Origin: Agapetus fuscipes
Taxonomy: Eukaryota; Arthropoda; Insecta; Trichoptera; Glossosomatidae
NCBI GenBank assembly: GCA_951799405.1
Contig: OX637333.1
Span: 13,949,960 to 14,013,959 of the forward strand
Reading direction: 5' to 3'
Length of the DNA: 64,000 bases
Below are positions 43,430 through 53,008 of the stretch, piece by piece. The notes beneath the pieces are model-generated. The model made no database searches. It was not told the DNA's origin and was given only the letters and a program-made list of their open reading frames with translations. Both the position numbers and the translations under genes were made by a program. Positions within the stretch are counted from its first letter, which is position 1. Each line of letters starts with the position of its first letter.

Positions 43430-44600
43430 AGGGTGATTGAGAGGTCAGCGCGCCCAACTTTGATGACCAAAATAGCCCGTATATTGAATGGTAAGGTAGT
43501 ATTTTCTTTCCAGATTAAATTAACACATAAAATTAGGTATTTTTTTTCATAAAGTACCAATTCAAAATAATTTTATTTACGGAGATACCTTAAATGGAGA
43601 TTTCCACTGTTGTTATGAATAAATCCTAACTTTTTTTTATTTCAAAACATTCATTTCGATTAGTTTTATTTTTTCTAGATGAAAATTATTTTTTTAAACT
43701 TTTCATTGGTTTTTTATAATTATTTTAAAAGTACCCAAATTTTGCATACGATCGTGTAGCTAAAATTGCATTTTAATGGTATATTTTCTTTTTAGGATTT
43801 GAAGTGATATTTTTTATGTGCTTAATGTAATTCTTATTTTATTTTTCCTCTTCCAATTTATATTTAATAATGGAAAAATAATGATTTTCATACTAAACGC
43901 GATCCACCCTAGTGCGCCATTGTGTCGTTTTTTTGAACTATTCAAACAATTATATTTCCGAGAGACAAAAATCATGACAATTTTCGTTGTTCATATTTCC
44001 CCAGAAGCAAATATTTTTTTACGTTGTAACTTGGAGTTATCGTTTTATAAAAATGCATCAAAATTAAGACGGCCACACGGCGCTGTTTAAAATCGTTTTT
44101 TATTTTTGTTTTCTCCGTGTTTGAGTTTTAACGTCAAATGTTATACTCGAGGCATGTACGTATTTTTGCGTACGGAAGAATGAACGTAAACAAATCATTT
44201 TTTATACTCAACCACAGAGTTTTATTATAATATATAGAAATTGAGACGCTCGTGAGAGGTGCTGCTTTACATCCTGATACATTATTTGTATGCGCAACGG
44301 CTCAGTTAAAACGTTGACTTTCATACTTGGAGCTTAAATTCGCCCGCCGGCTTCCAATGGTCCAAAGTGTTCCAGAAGTTACAAACATTGTTTGTAAATT
44401 GTAAATTATTAAGATTTTTTTTATCAAGATCGTTTATTTCTGAAATGTAATTTGTTGTGTACATTTCTTGACTTATAGGTTGGTATGCGGCTGACCACCC
44501 ATGCTGTAGAAATTGGTTCTGCGTGTAAAACGTGTCTGCTTCTGAAAATGCATGTAATGTAAAACCCCAATGTGGCATATCTTTGCAACTTAGATTAGAA
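43430..44600 (+). repeat. Repeat C, copy 3, with shortened family A 3' end
   Basis: The best-preserved copy: from aagggtgattgagaggtcag through gaagtgatattttttatgtg to gttgactttcatacttgg. A unique ~130-bp stretch follows, then the internally deleted family-A unit (44465-44600), as in copy 1. Confidence 0.75.
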
Positions 44601-44620
44601 CGTAATTTATTACATGCATA

Positions 44621-44870
44621 CTAGGTTGGTATGCGACTGACCACCCATACTGTAAAAAATGGTTCACTTTGCCAATGTCACCCCTGCTTCAGGGAAGGTC
44701 GGCAAGAGTTGCAGGGCTTATGTTCATTTGAGATTGGGTTTTTTTTATATTGTAGGTCCACATGCGGCATGTGTAAGCGCGAAATTATGCATGTCTGCTT
44801 GTGGGAATGCCTTTAATATGAATCTCAAATGATACATATCTTTGCAGCTTAGATTTAGATTAGATTTTAG
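44621..44870 (+). mobile_element. Family A element
   Basis: It starts ctaggttggtatgcgactg (the first ~10 nt of the consensus differ) and ends (GATTTA)n. The cagcttagattt subtype is shared with 1114, 17761, 50031 and 55018. Confidence 0.75.
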
Positions 44871-45734
44871 AGTAATAAATGGACATCCGTATCCATAACT
44901 GAAACTATCGGATACTCGAAACTAAAAAAAAACTCTTATCCGTATCCAAAACAGATTGAAAAATGTAATGAAAATGTCGTCTGTAACATCGTTTCAATAT
45001 TTTTTTTTGCATTTTTCAGTTAATACGGAGCTTTAATAATAATCACGTATTCTTGTGTGATTGATTAAAAAACTTAATGATAGCCTAGAAATAATGCCAT
45101 ACAATCAATGTTCTTATTTGTAGGTATTTTATTTTCAAAATCTCTTAAAAATCTAATATCCGTGACCGAAACATTCCAAAACTAGCGGATATCCGAAATA
45201 ATATCATTTAACTGTACGAAATTATGTGCTGGATAATCAAAATGATAAACAAAACAAAAAAATATTTCATGGTAAATGTTTTCTCTCTTCGGTAATATTG
45301 AATTTTGAAACGGTTGTCGACCTCTAGAACATTAACATTATGGTGAAAAAAACTATATGTGTGTGTGTGTTGGCGAGCGATATTTTGTTGATGTATTAAT
45401 AAAGTATTGACAACATTCTCTGTAAAGTTATGTGAAACCTTTTTTAATTTTTAAAATTTATTAAATTTTGGCTATTAAGACGAAAATTAAAGTTAAAAAG
45501 TACATATGTACTTAATCTAGTTAAAATAGTGCCTCTTGGAGACATTGTCTATAATGCTAACGTAACGTCGGTAATAATGTGTGAGTATAACTAGAGATGT
45601 TGTGGATATTAATTGTAATCGTAATTTAAGCATTCAAGTATCCGAAATAAAAATAAAAACATGTTCGGAACCGAAACCGATACAAAAGTTTCGGATAATT
45701 TCGGATGGGGGTGTAGACGGAGTCTAAATCCAAC
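44871..45734. other. Unassigned hAT interior
   Basis: AT-rich. Several scattered tatccg / ttcggat phrases (44890-45230 and 45640-45710) and a short (TG)n run at 45356-45370. No gene. Confidence 0.4.
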
Positions 45735-45910
45735 ATGTTATTATACTGTAACTGTAACTCTGTCAACATTCTGCTAGGGGTTGTCAGAGCCTCTGCAGAT
45801 TTGCTTCCATCTTTCCCTATCCGTGAATGCCTCTTTCAATTCATTCGTATCCATCAACGTTTTCATAGGTTTCCTTCTTTTGCATTCACTTGTACGTCGC
45901 ATTCTTTCAA
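45735..45910 (-). pseudogene. LINE C-terminal tail fragment
   Basis: The minus-strand translation contains RTSECKRRKPMKTLMDTNEL and FTDRERWKQICRGSDNP then stop, followed by a (gttaca)n tail (45737-45758). The R-rich, 'FTDRE.W..ICRGSDNP' ending is typical of an RTE-like LINE polymerase C-terminus. About 55 residues remain. Confidence 0.65.
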
Positions 45911-45968
45911 TATTTTTTTGCAACTTAGATTAAACATTATAGACAGACGTGACTGATGATCTGTAATA

Positions 45969-46352
45969 ATAATAATCTATAATCTAAATTGCAAGGATAT
46001 ATTCATTTAAAGCTCTCAAATGTATGCCCGCAAACAAGCACATGTAGTTCGCGCTTACAAATGCTGAATGTGAACTTACAAATGAAAAACCTCAAATGAA
46101 TAAAAGCCCTACAACTTTAGGCGACGTTTCCTGACACAGGGGTGACATTGGCAAAGTGAATTGGCAAAGTTTTGCGCTTGATAACCACAATCTATAATCT
46201 AAGTGGAAAAGGTATGTTAACATTTAAGATTCATATAAAGCGCATTCTCACAAGCATACACGCTTGTAAGATCGCATTTACAAATGCTGCATGTGTATTT
46301 ACAAATTGAAACCAAAACCGACAATCAACCAATCTATTAGTCAAGGATCTGG
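45969..46352 (-). mobile_element. Two nested/adjacent family A fragments
   Basis: 45969-46169 and 46190-46352, both minus strand, joined by gcaaagttttgcgcttgata. The same junction appears at 4820-4850, showing that this arrangement belongs to repeat D. Confidence 0.7.
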
Positions 46353-47043
46353 TATATTAACTGGTTATATACAAGGATAAATGGTATATTTTGTGTGCTC
46401 CGCTAGGATTCGAATCCACAACCTTCCATTCAGAGTCCGAAGTGTTACCACTACACTACGGACTGATAAGATATAAAAGAAGATAAAAAATGATAAATAA
46501 AATGAAAAAAAAATTTATGGCCAAACTTGTTTTAATACACTGGTTTGCTATCACTAGGACCTACACTTTGAAAATATAAAAAAAATACGTATGTGTGAGA
46601 TAGACGAAACAATACTTTTACACGCCTTTTTTAAAACGACATAACATGCTCTGGTCACACTTCCTCCGTGTGGATTAGAGATGCAAAAAAAGTTAAATAA
46701 TTCTAACATAGAATAATACTTGTGTCAAATCATTTCTTTTTGCAATTTTTGATGCATAACTTACGGAATGAGCCATGCGGTCGTAAATACTCAACAATAG
46801 CGTTTAAACACAAGTTTATAAAAACTAAAACGCTCGCTAAGAGTGTCAAGATAATTTACATTATTTTTTTATGAAACGTAATGCTTGAGTAAGAACATTA
46901 AGTTATATACTTCAGCAACGACATCTGGCCATGATCAGTCAAAGTTATTTGACATAAAATTACGATTTTAGTTTCATAAAACAATTAAAGAGGTTCTTTA
47001 GTCCCGATATTAATAATCTTCTTAAGCTCTCGTATAACCTTAA
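46098..47043 (+). repeat. Repeat D block, copy 2
   Basis: It matches 4757-5572 and 6358-6812 but lacks the intervening 785 bp and the SINE 2, so the junction ataaaaaaaatacgta|tgtgtgagatag here is the likely pre-insertion state. It includes a SINE 1 head (46378-46470). Confidence 0.78.
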
Positions 47044-47621
47044 GAACCATTGTCACATAGGCCTATATAGTCATCATGCCGAGAAAAATAAAATAGAACT
47101 CTGTTCCGAGTCCATTCTCAATTATCTCATAGCTAATTTTTTTTTTTAACTTATTATTAGTTATATATGACTCAAATATTACCAGTTAAGAACTACTGCC
47201 TTACATCCATAATTGTTAAGTGTCGAATTTCAAAAAGAAAACAATCGTAAACTGTAAGTATTTCTTGAATGTTTTATAAGATAAACATAATATTAGAAAA
47301 TTACCTACGATAACAAAAAGTAAAGTAGAACCTAGATTATTTGAGTTTGTTTAATTATAATTTATTGGGCTTACAGCTCACTGTAAGGAAAAGTGTTATG
47401 TGTAATCTTTGTAAGCCAAAACAGAATTAAGTTCAGAAAAAGAAAAGAAAATGAAGTTTCGCATTCTGAAACTTTAACTGCATTTCAAACTGTTTTAACT
47501 TCTGTGAAGCCGAAAAATCATGTTATGCCAGCAGAATAATTTCTCTTAAAGAAATGGGGAGACGTTGTAGCAAAAACTTACACTTCTCAATTACTTATGA
47601 CAAACGTACTACCTATTACTA
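47044..47621. other. Unassigned hAT interior
   Basis: AT-rich. 47375-47530 might be degraded coding sequence (gaaaagtgttatgtgtaatc then tttgtaagcc suggests a C..C pair) but is too broken to call. Confidence 0.35.
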
Positions 47622-47920
47622 ATGACCGGTCCGTAGTCCAGGTGGTAACACTTCGGACTCGTAACTGTAAGGTCGTGGGTTCGAATCCCGGCGGAGCATA
47701 AAAAATATACCACTTTTATTTTCAAATTTGCTCTTCGCTAAGTTGAAAAATTCATAAACCTTTACCAATGACCGGTCATCAAAAGGTCCATCCAGCCTTA
47801 CAACTGGGTCTTGCTTGAGAATTGGCGCTTTCTACAGCGACGACCAAGATTGCAGAAGGCTCTTGAGGTGTGATACACACAAAAACAGCGCTCACCAAAT
47901 AAATCAGCCTAATTTAATTT
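47622..47920 (+). mobile_element. SINE 1, complete
   Basis: tRNA-like head (ccggtccgtagtccaggtgg; B box gtgggttcgaatcccggc), then gcggagcataaaaaatat, the body aaattcataaacctttacc, and the full 3' end gctcttgaggtgtgatacac, aaaaacagcgctc, aaataaatcagcctaat. That 3' end is nearly the terminus of the L2/CR1-like LINE (aaataaatcagcctg). No 5S-like segment precedes this copy. Confidence 0.85.
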
Positions 47921-48191
47921 TTTTAAACGGTTATGTCATTATTTTTAATCCTTAGTTTGCTTATTATGGAATTATTTAACATAATGTTCATGCATGTATA
48001 TGTATGTTCTTGCATCTGTATTTTTATGAAATGTTTCAGCAGAAAATTTGTACAACTCCATTTTGAAAATAAAAAAAATAAAACTGTTATTCTAATCATT
48101 TTTTTAATTGTAAAAAAACAAATGTATTGTTATGTAAATATGAACTATAAATATTAAAATAAGTAGGTATTAGTTATAGTTATAGGAATTC

Positions 48192-48547
48192 TGTATTGTA
48201 TTGGTGGGTAGGATTGATGGTTGTGTGTACATGGAGAAGTCTCTAGGCTAAGTAGGTATTTCGAGAAGCATCAAGCAAAAATATCTTCCAGAGTATTTGA
48301 TTCTCTTAGTATAAAAAGGGTGCAAGTTGCTTGAACGAGTCAGTTATTATTCAAGCTCTCACCACTAGTCTCCTGCCAGCTTTACATATACATTGAACCA
48401 ACTTGACCAGTGAACAGAAACCAAGTGTAATGGAATAATCGAGACTATCTTTGTGAAAATAAATTATTAAAAGTGTAAAATAAACAACTGTAAAAGAAGA
48501 CCAGTGTTTTTAATTGAAAGACTTTTTGGAACCCTAAAATCGTAACA
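48192..48547 (+). mobile_element. Possible solo LTR
   Basis: The 356-bp stretch starts TGTATTG and ends CGTAACA. It has TATA-like tataaaaagg (48311), a downstream tcagttattattcaagc and an AATAAA-like hexamer, a layout typical of insect LTRs. No flanking target duplication could be identified, so this is tentative. Confidence 0.4.
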
Positions 48548-48778
48548 GTATTAATTACATATTACGCTTTGGTTTATGTTAATTTAACACATTTATTTGT
48601 GATTTGATTTTAAATTATGTAAAAAAGCCGGGCTATTTATAGAAGTTTTGACTCGGTCCACAATAACTTGGATAATCAAAGCTCTACAATTAAATCGAAA
48701 CAATGTCCTTATTCAACTAACATAACAATGAAATTACTGTTCTTTTTCATGAACATTTTTATTTTTTGTATTCTAATT

Positions 48779-49039
48779 CCTTGACTTATAGGTTGTTATG
48801 CGGCTGACCACCCATAATGTAAAAGATTGGTTCGCTTTGCCAATGTCACCCCTGTTTCAGGGAAGGACGGCAAGAGTTGCAAGGCTTATGTTCATTTGAG
48901 ATTGGGTTTTTATATTGTAGGTCCACATGCGGCATGTGTTAGAGCGAAATTATACATATCTGCTTGTGGGAATGCATTTAATATAAATCTTAAATGATAT
49001 ATATCTTTGCAGCTTAGATTAGATTAGATTAGATTAGAT
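48779..49039 (+). mobile_element. Family A element, complete
   Basis: It begins CCTTGACTTATAGGTTGTTA and ends in at least four GATTA units. Confidence 0.8.
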
Positions 49040-49112
49040 AATTAGTTACTCCTGGTCAGTCAATCCAGAAACACGTTCCTTTTTCACATCACGTCAAAGT
49101 TCTTCGAATTAT

Positions 49113-49334
49113 ATGTACTCATACCATACCAATGACTCTGTGGAAAGTGAACATTCTTTTTCGAAACTTAAGAGAGTCTTTTCGTTCCTTAGAAATAAGA
49201 TGGGTCAGGAAAGGCTTGTCGCATTGTGTTTGTTAAGTACTGAAAAAAAAGGTGAATTCAATTCCAGACTTCAACAACAAAGTGATCAATGTTTTTGCAA
49301 AATCGAAGACCCGCCGAATGGATTTCATCCGTAA
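49113..49334 (+). pseudogene. hAT transposase C-terminal remnant
   Basis: It encodes SVESEHSFSKLKRVFSFLRN, then KMGQERLVALCLLSTEKK, the hAT dimerisation domain, followed by about 25 residues and a stop. Its position and orientation, 170 bp inside the right end of the 42609-49504 element, fit that element's own transposase. Confidence 0.78.
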
Positions 49335-49569
49335 ATTTTAGGTATGTTCATCTCAAATTTATGTATTTTATAAAAGTTTGTGTCGTTTGTAAAATATGCA
49401 AGGATCGCTGAAAAAAGTTGGGGGGGAAGGGGGGTTAGGGAGGTGATCAATGACGGCTAGTATAAAAATGCACTGCTCGATGAAAAATCTACGAGCCGTC
49501 ACTGACTAGGATTATCAATTTTACAAATGACTAAAGAAAACAATTTATCTTAATCAGGAAGGGTAAGGA

Positions 49570-50288
49570 TAGGTAAGTGATAGGGTAAGGAATGATTTTG
49601 TTAGAGAGTAATGTGGTGTGAGAGAAAGTGTGAAAGTAAAGATTAAAAGAAGTATGCTTAGATGGTTTGGACATTTGGAGAGAATGAATGAGGAAAGACT
49701 GACGAAGAAAGTATATGCTGCGAGAATTGATGGATGTCGTGGAAGAGGAAGACCGAGAAAGGTATGGATGGACCAAATTTTCGAAATAGCGAGTGAATGG
49801 GATATCCAGAGTCATAATAAAAGGAGAGCTTGTATGAAAAAGGTTATGGCTCTGGATGAAATGAAAGAAGTATGCAAGGATCGAAAGAAATGGCGGTTGA
49901 TCTGTAATGCTGGCGGTTAAAGCTGAGGCTTTTAAATTTAAAAAATGTGTTGTAGCTTTTTAATTTTTTACTTTTTAATTGCTTAGAATTTATTTGTTTT
50001 ATATATTTGATTGTATTAATTGCTTGTACTCCTTGACTGATAGGTTGGTATGCGGCTGACCACCCATACTGTAAAAAATGGTTCACTTTGCCAATGTCAC
50101 CCCTGATTCAGGGAAGGTCGGCAAGAGTTGCAAGGCTTATGTTCATTTGAGATTGGGGTTTTTATATTTTAGGTCCACATGCAGCATGTGTAAGCGCGAA
50201 ATTATGCATGTCTGCTTGTGGGAATGCATTTAATATGAATCTCAAATGATACATATCTTTGCAGCTTAGATTTAGATTTAGATTTAGA
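49570..50288 (+). pseudogene. 5'-truncated family A LINE, second copy
   Basis: The frame reads RVRNDFVRE, a stop, then CGVRESVKVKIKRSMLRWFG through RGRGRPRKVWMDQIFEIA to RKKWRLICNAGG and a stop (49918). About 113 nt later begins a full family-A sequence (50031-50288). Sequence and spacing match 30126-31309, so both derive from one LINE family. Confidence 0.82.
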
Positions 50289-51156
50289 GGAAGACTATTT
50301 CATTTTGACAATCTGTTAAAATAAAATCGAATACATTTATTTCTAAAAAAACCACTATTTTAAAACTTTGATGAGAAGAGAGGTTCTAAAATAATGTTTG
50401 TGTTATGAATATGATGTGCATCTTCTTGAGTTTTATAATTATTAACTAACATTTAATTTGTATGGTAAGGCTTTCCTTTTTTATAATATTGTGGATGGAT
50501 AGAAAGATAGATGGACAGATAGATAGACAGATTCTCATCATTTATATCCATGTATCTCTTGTTTTTTTCAATCCAAGGTTTGCTGACTTGGGTTCCATAA
50601 GCCTCATACGACAAACCATCAAACTTAAAGCTATTCCATGAAATCCTTTAGATTTTGATAAGATTTCAATGTTAAATACTCATGTCACTGTAATTATGTA
50701 AAATTAAAATAAATATTTTTTTAAGTGGGCACTCACAGTACAATTATAAATAATTAAGATAACATGAAAAATTCAGTTTACGTGATTTTTCAAAATGTGC
50801 GAGATAAGAGTGTTTGAAATGTCAATCTTGTCCGCAAATCAAGATTTTATCAGAGTGAAAAAATGATCTGCACTTCAAATGGATGAAGTGGGTAATTAAG
50901 CAGAGAAATTAAACTGTTGTCAAGGTGAAACAAATGTCATTTGGGACATTTTAGATGGCAACAATAAAGTCAAGTATTGTCCTGTCAGGTCCCCGCGATG
51001 TTGACTATCATTTGAGAGTAGGCTTCTCAGTCCTGGGGAGGTCTGAGCATAGTCCTCATTTCCCTGCTTTCTCAAATGTTCTTCCGCCAGGAAATTAGTC
51101 ATCTCCCAACACCTCTTCAACCCTTTCTGTGTCCTTTGAGGATCAGATGCGCATAA
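50289..51156. other. Unassigned intron 1 sequence with GATA-like microsatellite
   Basis: 50495-50532 is a (gata/gaca)n run. A 157-codon minus-strand frame (50920-51393) has the unplaced stretch GLKRCWEMTNFLAEEHLRKQ, but its upstream half lies in a decayed family-A copy, so it is not called a gene. Confidence 0.4.
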
Positions 51157-51290
51157 TAGGTTGATACGAGGCTGACTCCCCTTGCTGTAAAAACATGGTT
51201 TAATTTTGATAATCCCACCCCATTGCAGGGAAAGGCGGCAGAAGTTGCACAGTTTATGTTCATGTGAGGTTTGGTTTATTTCTAAATACC
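51157..51290 (+). mobile_element. Family A element, old and degenerate
   Basis: gttgatacgaggctgactcc through gcagggaaaggcggcagaag is recognisable; the 3' half is lost. Confidence 0.55.
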
Positions 51291-51504
51291 AAACAAACAA
51301 AATTTCAGGCCCTATCAATTCGGGCTCCGTTAAGAATATTTGTTTTGCTAGCAACGTTTCAAGAACTATTATTCCATCTATTAGGACAATCAAATATTGA
51401 CTAATCAGTCAATACTTAACTGGAAAACTATTATTTTTTTTAATTAATTTGATCTCTAGACAAATAAAGGAGTATTTATACTTCTTTGTTTGAATTTACA
51501 CAGC

Positions 51505-51805
51505 TTATTAATGAATTATTCATTAATAATTACCCAATGACATCTGTTGAAACAGGGTCAAAGTTATTGTCGATAGGAAAAGACGTAGGCGGGGCTCAAA
51601 CCCGTGCTAGTGTCAATCATTCAAGTGCCAACGCTTTATCCCCTCAACCAGCCCGGCAATCATAATTGGAAGGTCATGGGTTTGATTCCCAGCGGAGCAT
51701 ACAAAATGCATTTATTTTCAAAATATGCTTCTTCCAAGGCTCTTAACGTGTGATTCCCATAAAAATAGCGCTCTCCAAATAAATCATCCTAATATTACTA
51801 TTATT
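51505..51805. mobile_element. SINE 2 (-) followed by SINE 1 (+) fragment
   Basis: 51505-51640 is minus-strand SINE 2 (taataattacccaatgaca, ctgttgaaacagggtcaaag). 51655-51805 is plus-strand SINE 1 from its B box (gggtttgattcccagcgg) to the LINE-type tail (gctctccaaataaatcatcc) with a (TAT)n end. Confidence 0.65.
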
Positions 51806-51849
51806 ATCAACATTCTTGAACATTTTATCATTTCTGTCAATGTAAACTT

Positions 51850-51947
51850 TGCAACTCTTGCCTGCTTTCCCTGAAAGTATGGTGGCAATGGCAAAATTAT
51901 CCATTTTTTACAGCATGCCAACCAAGGAACTTGTGTTCTAAGTTCAC
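51850..51947 (-). mobile_element. Family A fragment, degenerate
   Basis: gcaactcttgcctgctttcc, then ccattttttacagcatg, remains. Confidence 0.5.
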
Positions 51948-52560
51948 ATTTGTGCTAAGTCCATTGTAAGAATGGAATCTGAACATTTTTTTATTAATTT
52001 GGAACTATTTTCTAGGCGGGCATACGTCAGTCTTGTACGGGAATGCCGTCCTTAGCAACCAATGATCAAAGATTTGTTTGCCTTTTCCCTAGCAACCCGG
52101 CAGGGTGACGACACAATTTTGTCTTTTGTCAATTGACGTGCAGACCTCATAAGTAGTAAGAATTAATACGTACCTACGTAAGTTTTTTTAATAAACACGT
52201 AGATACCTATCATCAAAACAAAAATGCATAGCGTAATAATAATAATACATCTCTATGCAAAAATGTCACAAGGACAACACAAAAATGGCACTTATTTCAA
52301 ATCAAATAATTATAGTGCGATTTTAGAAAAAAAAAACAAATAGCACAAAAAACACAAAGAAACTGTCACTAGAGTAAAGGAGATACAAAGTGCATTATAA
52401 TAATATATTTATGAATAATACAAAGGAAGATATACGTGCAAGTTCAATGGCTGCGTCAGCGTCTTTTGTTTTCTAATTACGTTTGAAACTAATACAAAAC
52501 ATGAAATTTGGAAATATTGATTAAAATAAGGTCAAATATTAAATAAAGGGAGTTACTTAC
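51948..52560. other. Intron 1 start, no gene
   Basis: 52040-52130 contains tccttagcaaccaatg and tccctagcaacccggc, phrases also seen near 12368 and 10515, so an unclassified repeat is likely. The rest is AT-rich up to the exon 1 donor. Confidence 0.4.
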
Positions 52561-52624
52561 AGTCTGCAGAATAAGCTGAACCAGCAACAAGGGCGAGAAT
52601 CAAAAACAAAAAGTGGGAATACAT
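52561..52624 (-). CDS. Fer1HCH: Ferritin exon 1: signal peptide
   Basis: Starts at the ATG at 52624 and encodes MYSHFLFLILALVAGSAYSA then D, a typical signal peptide with cleavage expected near residue 20. The exon ends on the first base of a split codon, followed by a strong donor (ACT|GTAAGT). The single T left over joins GT from exon 2 to make TGT (Cys22), so the phases match. The next exon is 26 kb away. The 5' UTR boundary upstream of the IRE cannot be fixed, as no clear TATA box was seen. Confidence 0.88.
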
Positions 52625-52675
52625 CGTGCAGGAAGAGTTTCTATCTTTGGTCGTGTGTGCGCGAAAAGACGGTCT

Positions 52676-52702
52676 ACCTTTACACTCACTGGTATAGAAG
52701 GC
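52676..52702 (-). promoter_or_regulatory. Iron-responsive element in ferritin 5' UTR
   Basis: Read on the minus strand, the element has a lower stem gcctt/aaggt (last pair G-U), a single unpaired C, a five-pair upper stem tatac/gtgta (one G-U pair) and the six-base loop CAGTGA. This is exactly the canonical IRE layout of C bulge, five base pairs and CAGUGN loop. It lies 52 nt upstream of the ATG, so it would be in the 5' UTR. In insects, IRP1 binding to such an element represses translation of ferritin heavy-chain mRNA when iron is low. Its presence independently supports the gene call. Confidence 0.9.
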
Positions 52703-53008
52703 GACTCTAGGACTCGAAGATGCTAATCAAATGATGGAAAACGCCTGGCAGGGCGTAAAAACTAGATAAATCTGTCACGTCGAGATACAACAATACGATA
52801 AACACACATTAAAATTATGCGCCATTCAGACTGTCACTTTAGATAGAGCTACAATTATTTCTAAGTGTGCACTGTAGACAAAAAATATTCAAGAATGTTT
52901 TAAACGGAAAATTACGTTCAAATTGTATAAAAAAAAGATTTATGTACAGAAATTTACTAGGTTGTCCCACATAGGATGTAGAATAACATCGTGAAGATAG
53001 CAACCTAA

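Larger units (their letters stand above)
42609..49504 (+). mobile_element. hAT element carcass, 6.9 kb, filled with nested repeats
   Basis: Its ends are inverted repeats CAGTGACGGCTC, flanked by the perfect 8-bp duplication ACTAGGAT (42601-42608 and 49505-49512). The only surviving transposase is a short C-terminal remnant at 49113-49334. The interior has received repeat C (43430-44600), family-A elements (44621, 45969, 48779), repeat D (46098-47043), a SINE 1 (47622-47920), a LINE tail (45735-45910) and possibly an LTR. Subtracting the recognised insertions leaves about 3 kb of its own sequence. Confidence 0.85.
9242..52702 (-). other. Fer1HCH: Ferritin heavy-chain homologue gene (five coding exons plus IRE)
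   Basis: Gene-level entry. Joining the five exons gives a 702-nt frame and a 233-aa secreted ferritin subunit that oxidises and stores iron in the secretory pathway and haemolymph. Seen: a hydrophobic signal peptide (about residues 1-20), then a four-helix ferritin domain. All seven vertebrate H-type ferroxidase positions can be matched: E and Y in DVELKASANYL, E, E and H in GEEREHAIKLM, E in VSMEAAV, Q in LDEQHKG. That makes it the heavy-chain (HCH) type rather than the light chain. Introns are 26162, 10849, 5328 and 342 nt, all GT-AG, and exon phases agree throughout. Intron 1 lies after the signal peptide. Exons are GC-rich at third positions, unlike the AT-rich introns. Cysteines in CGRD, TCTN, PEC, IVCD and TCEG fit disulphide-linked insect ferritin. 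The light-chain partner, often head-to-head in insects, is not recognisable to the right. Confidence 0.93.

Noticed and set aside
50920..51393. 157-codon minus-strand frame in intron 1
   Set aside because: Half of it lies in a decayed family-A element and the rest matches nothing I recognise.
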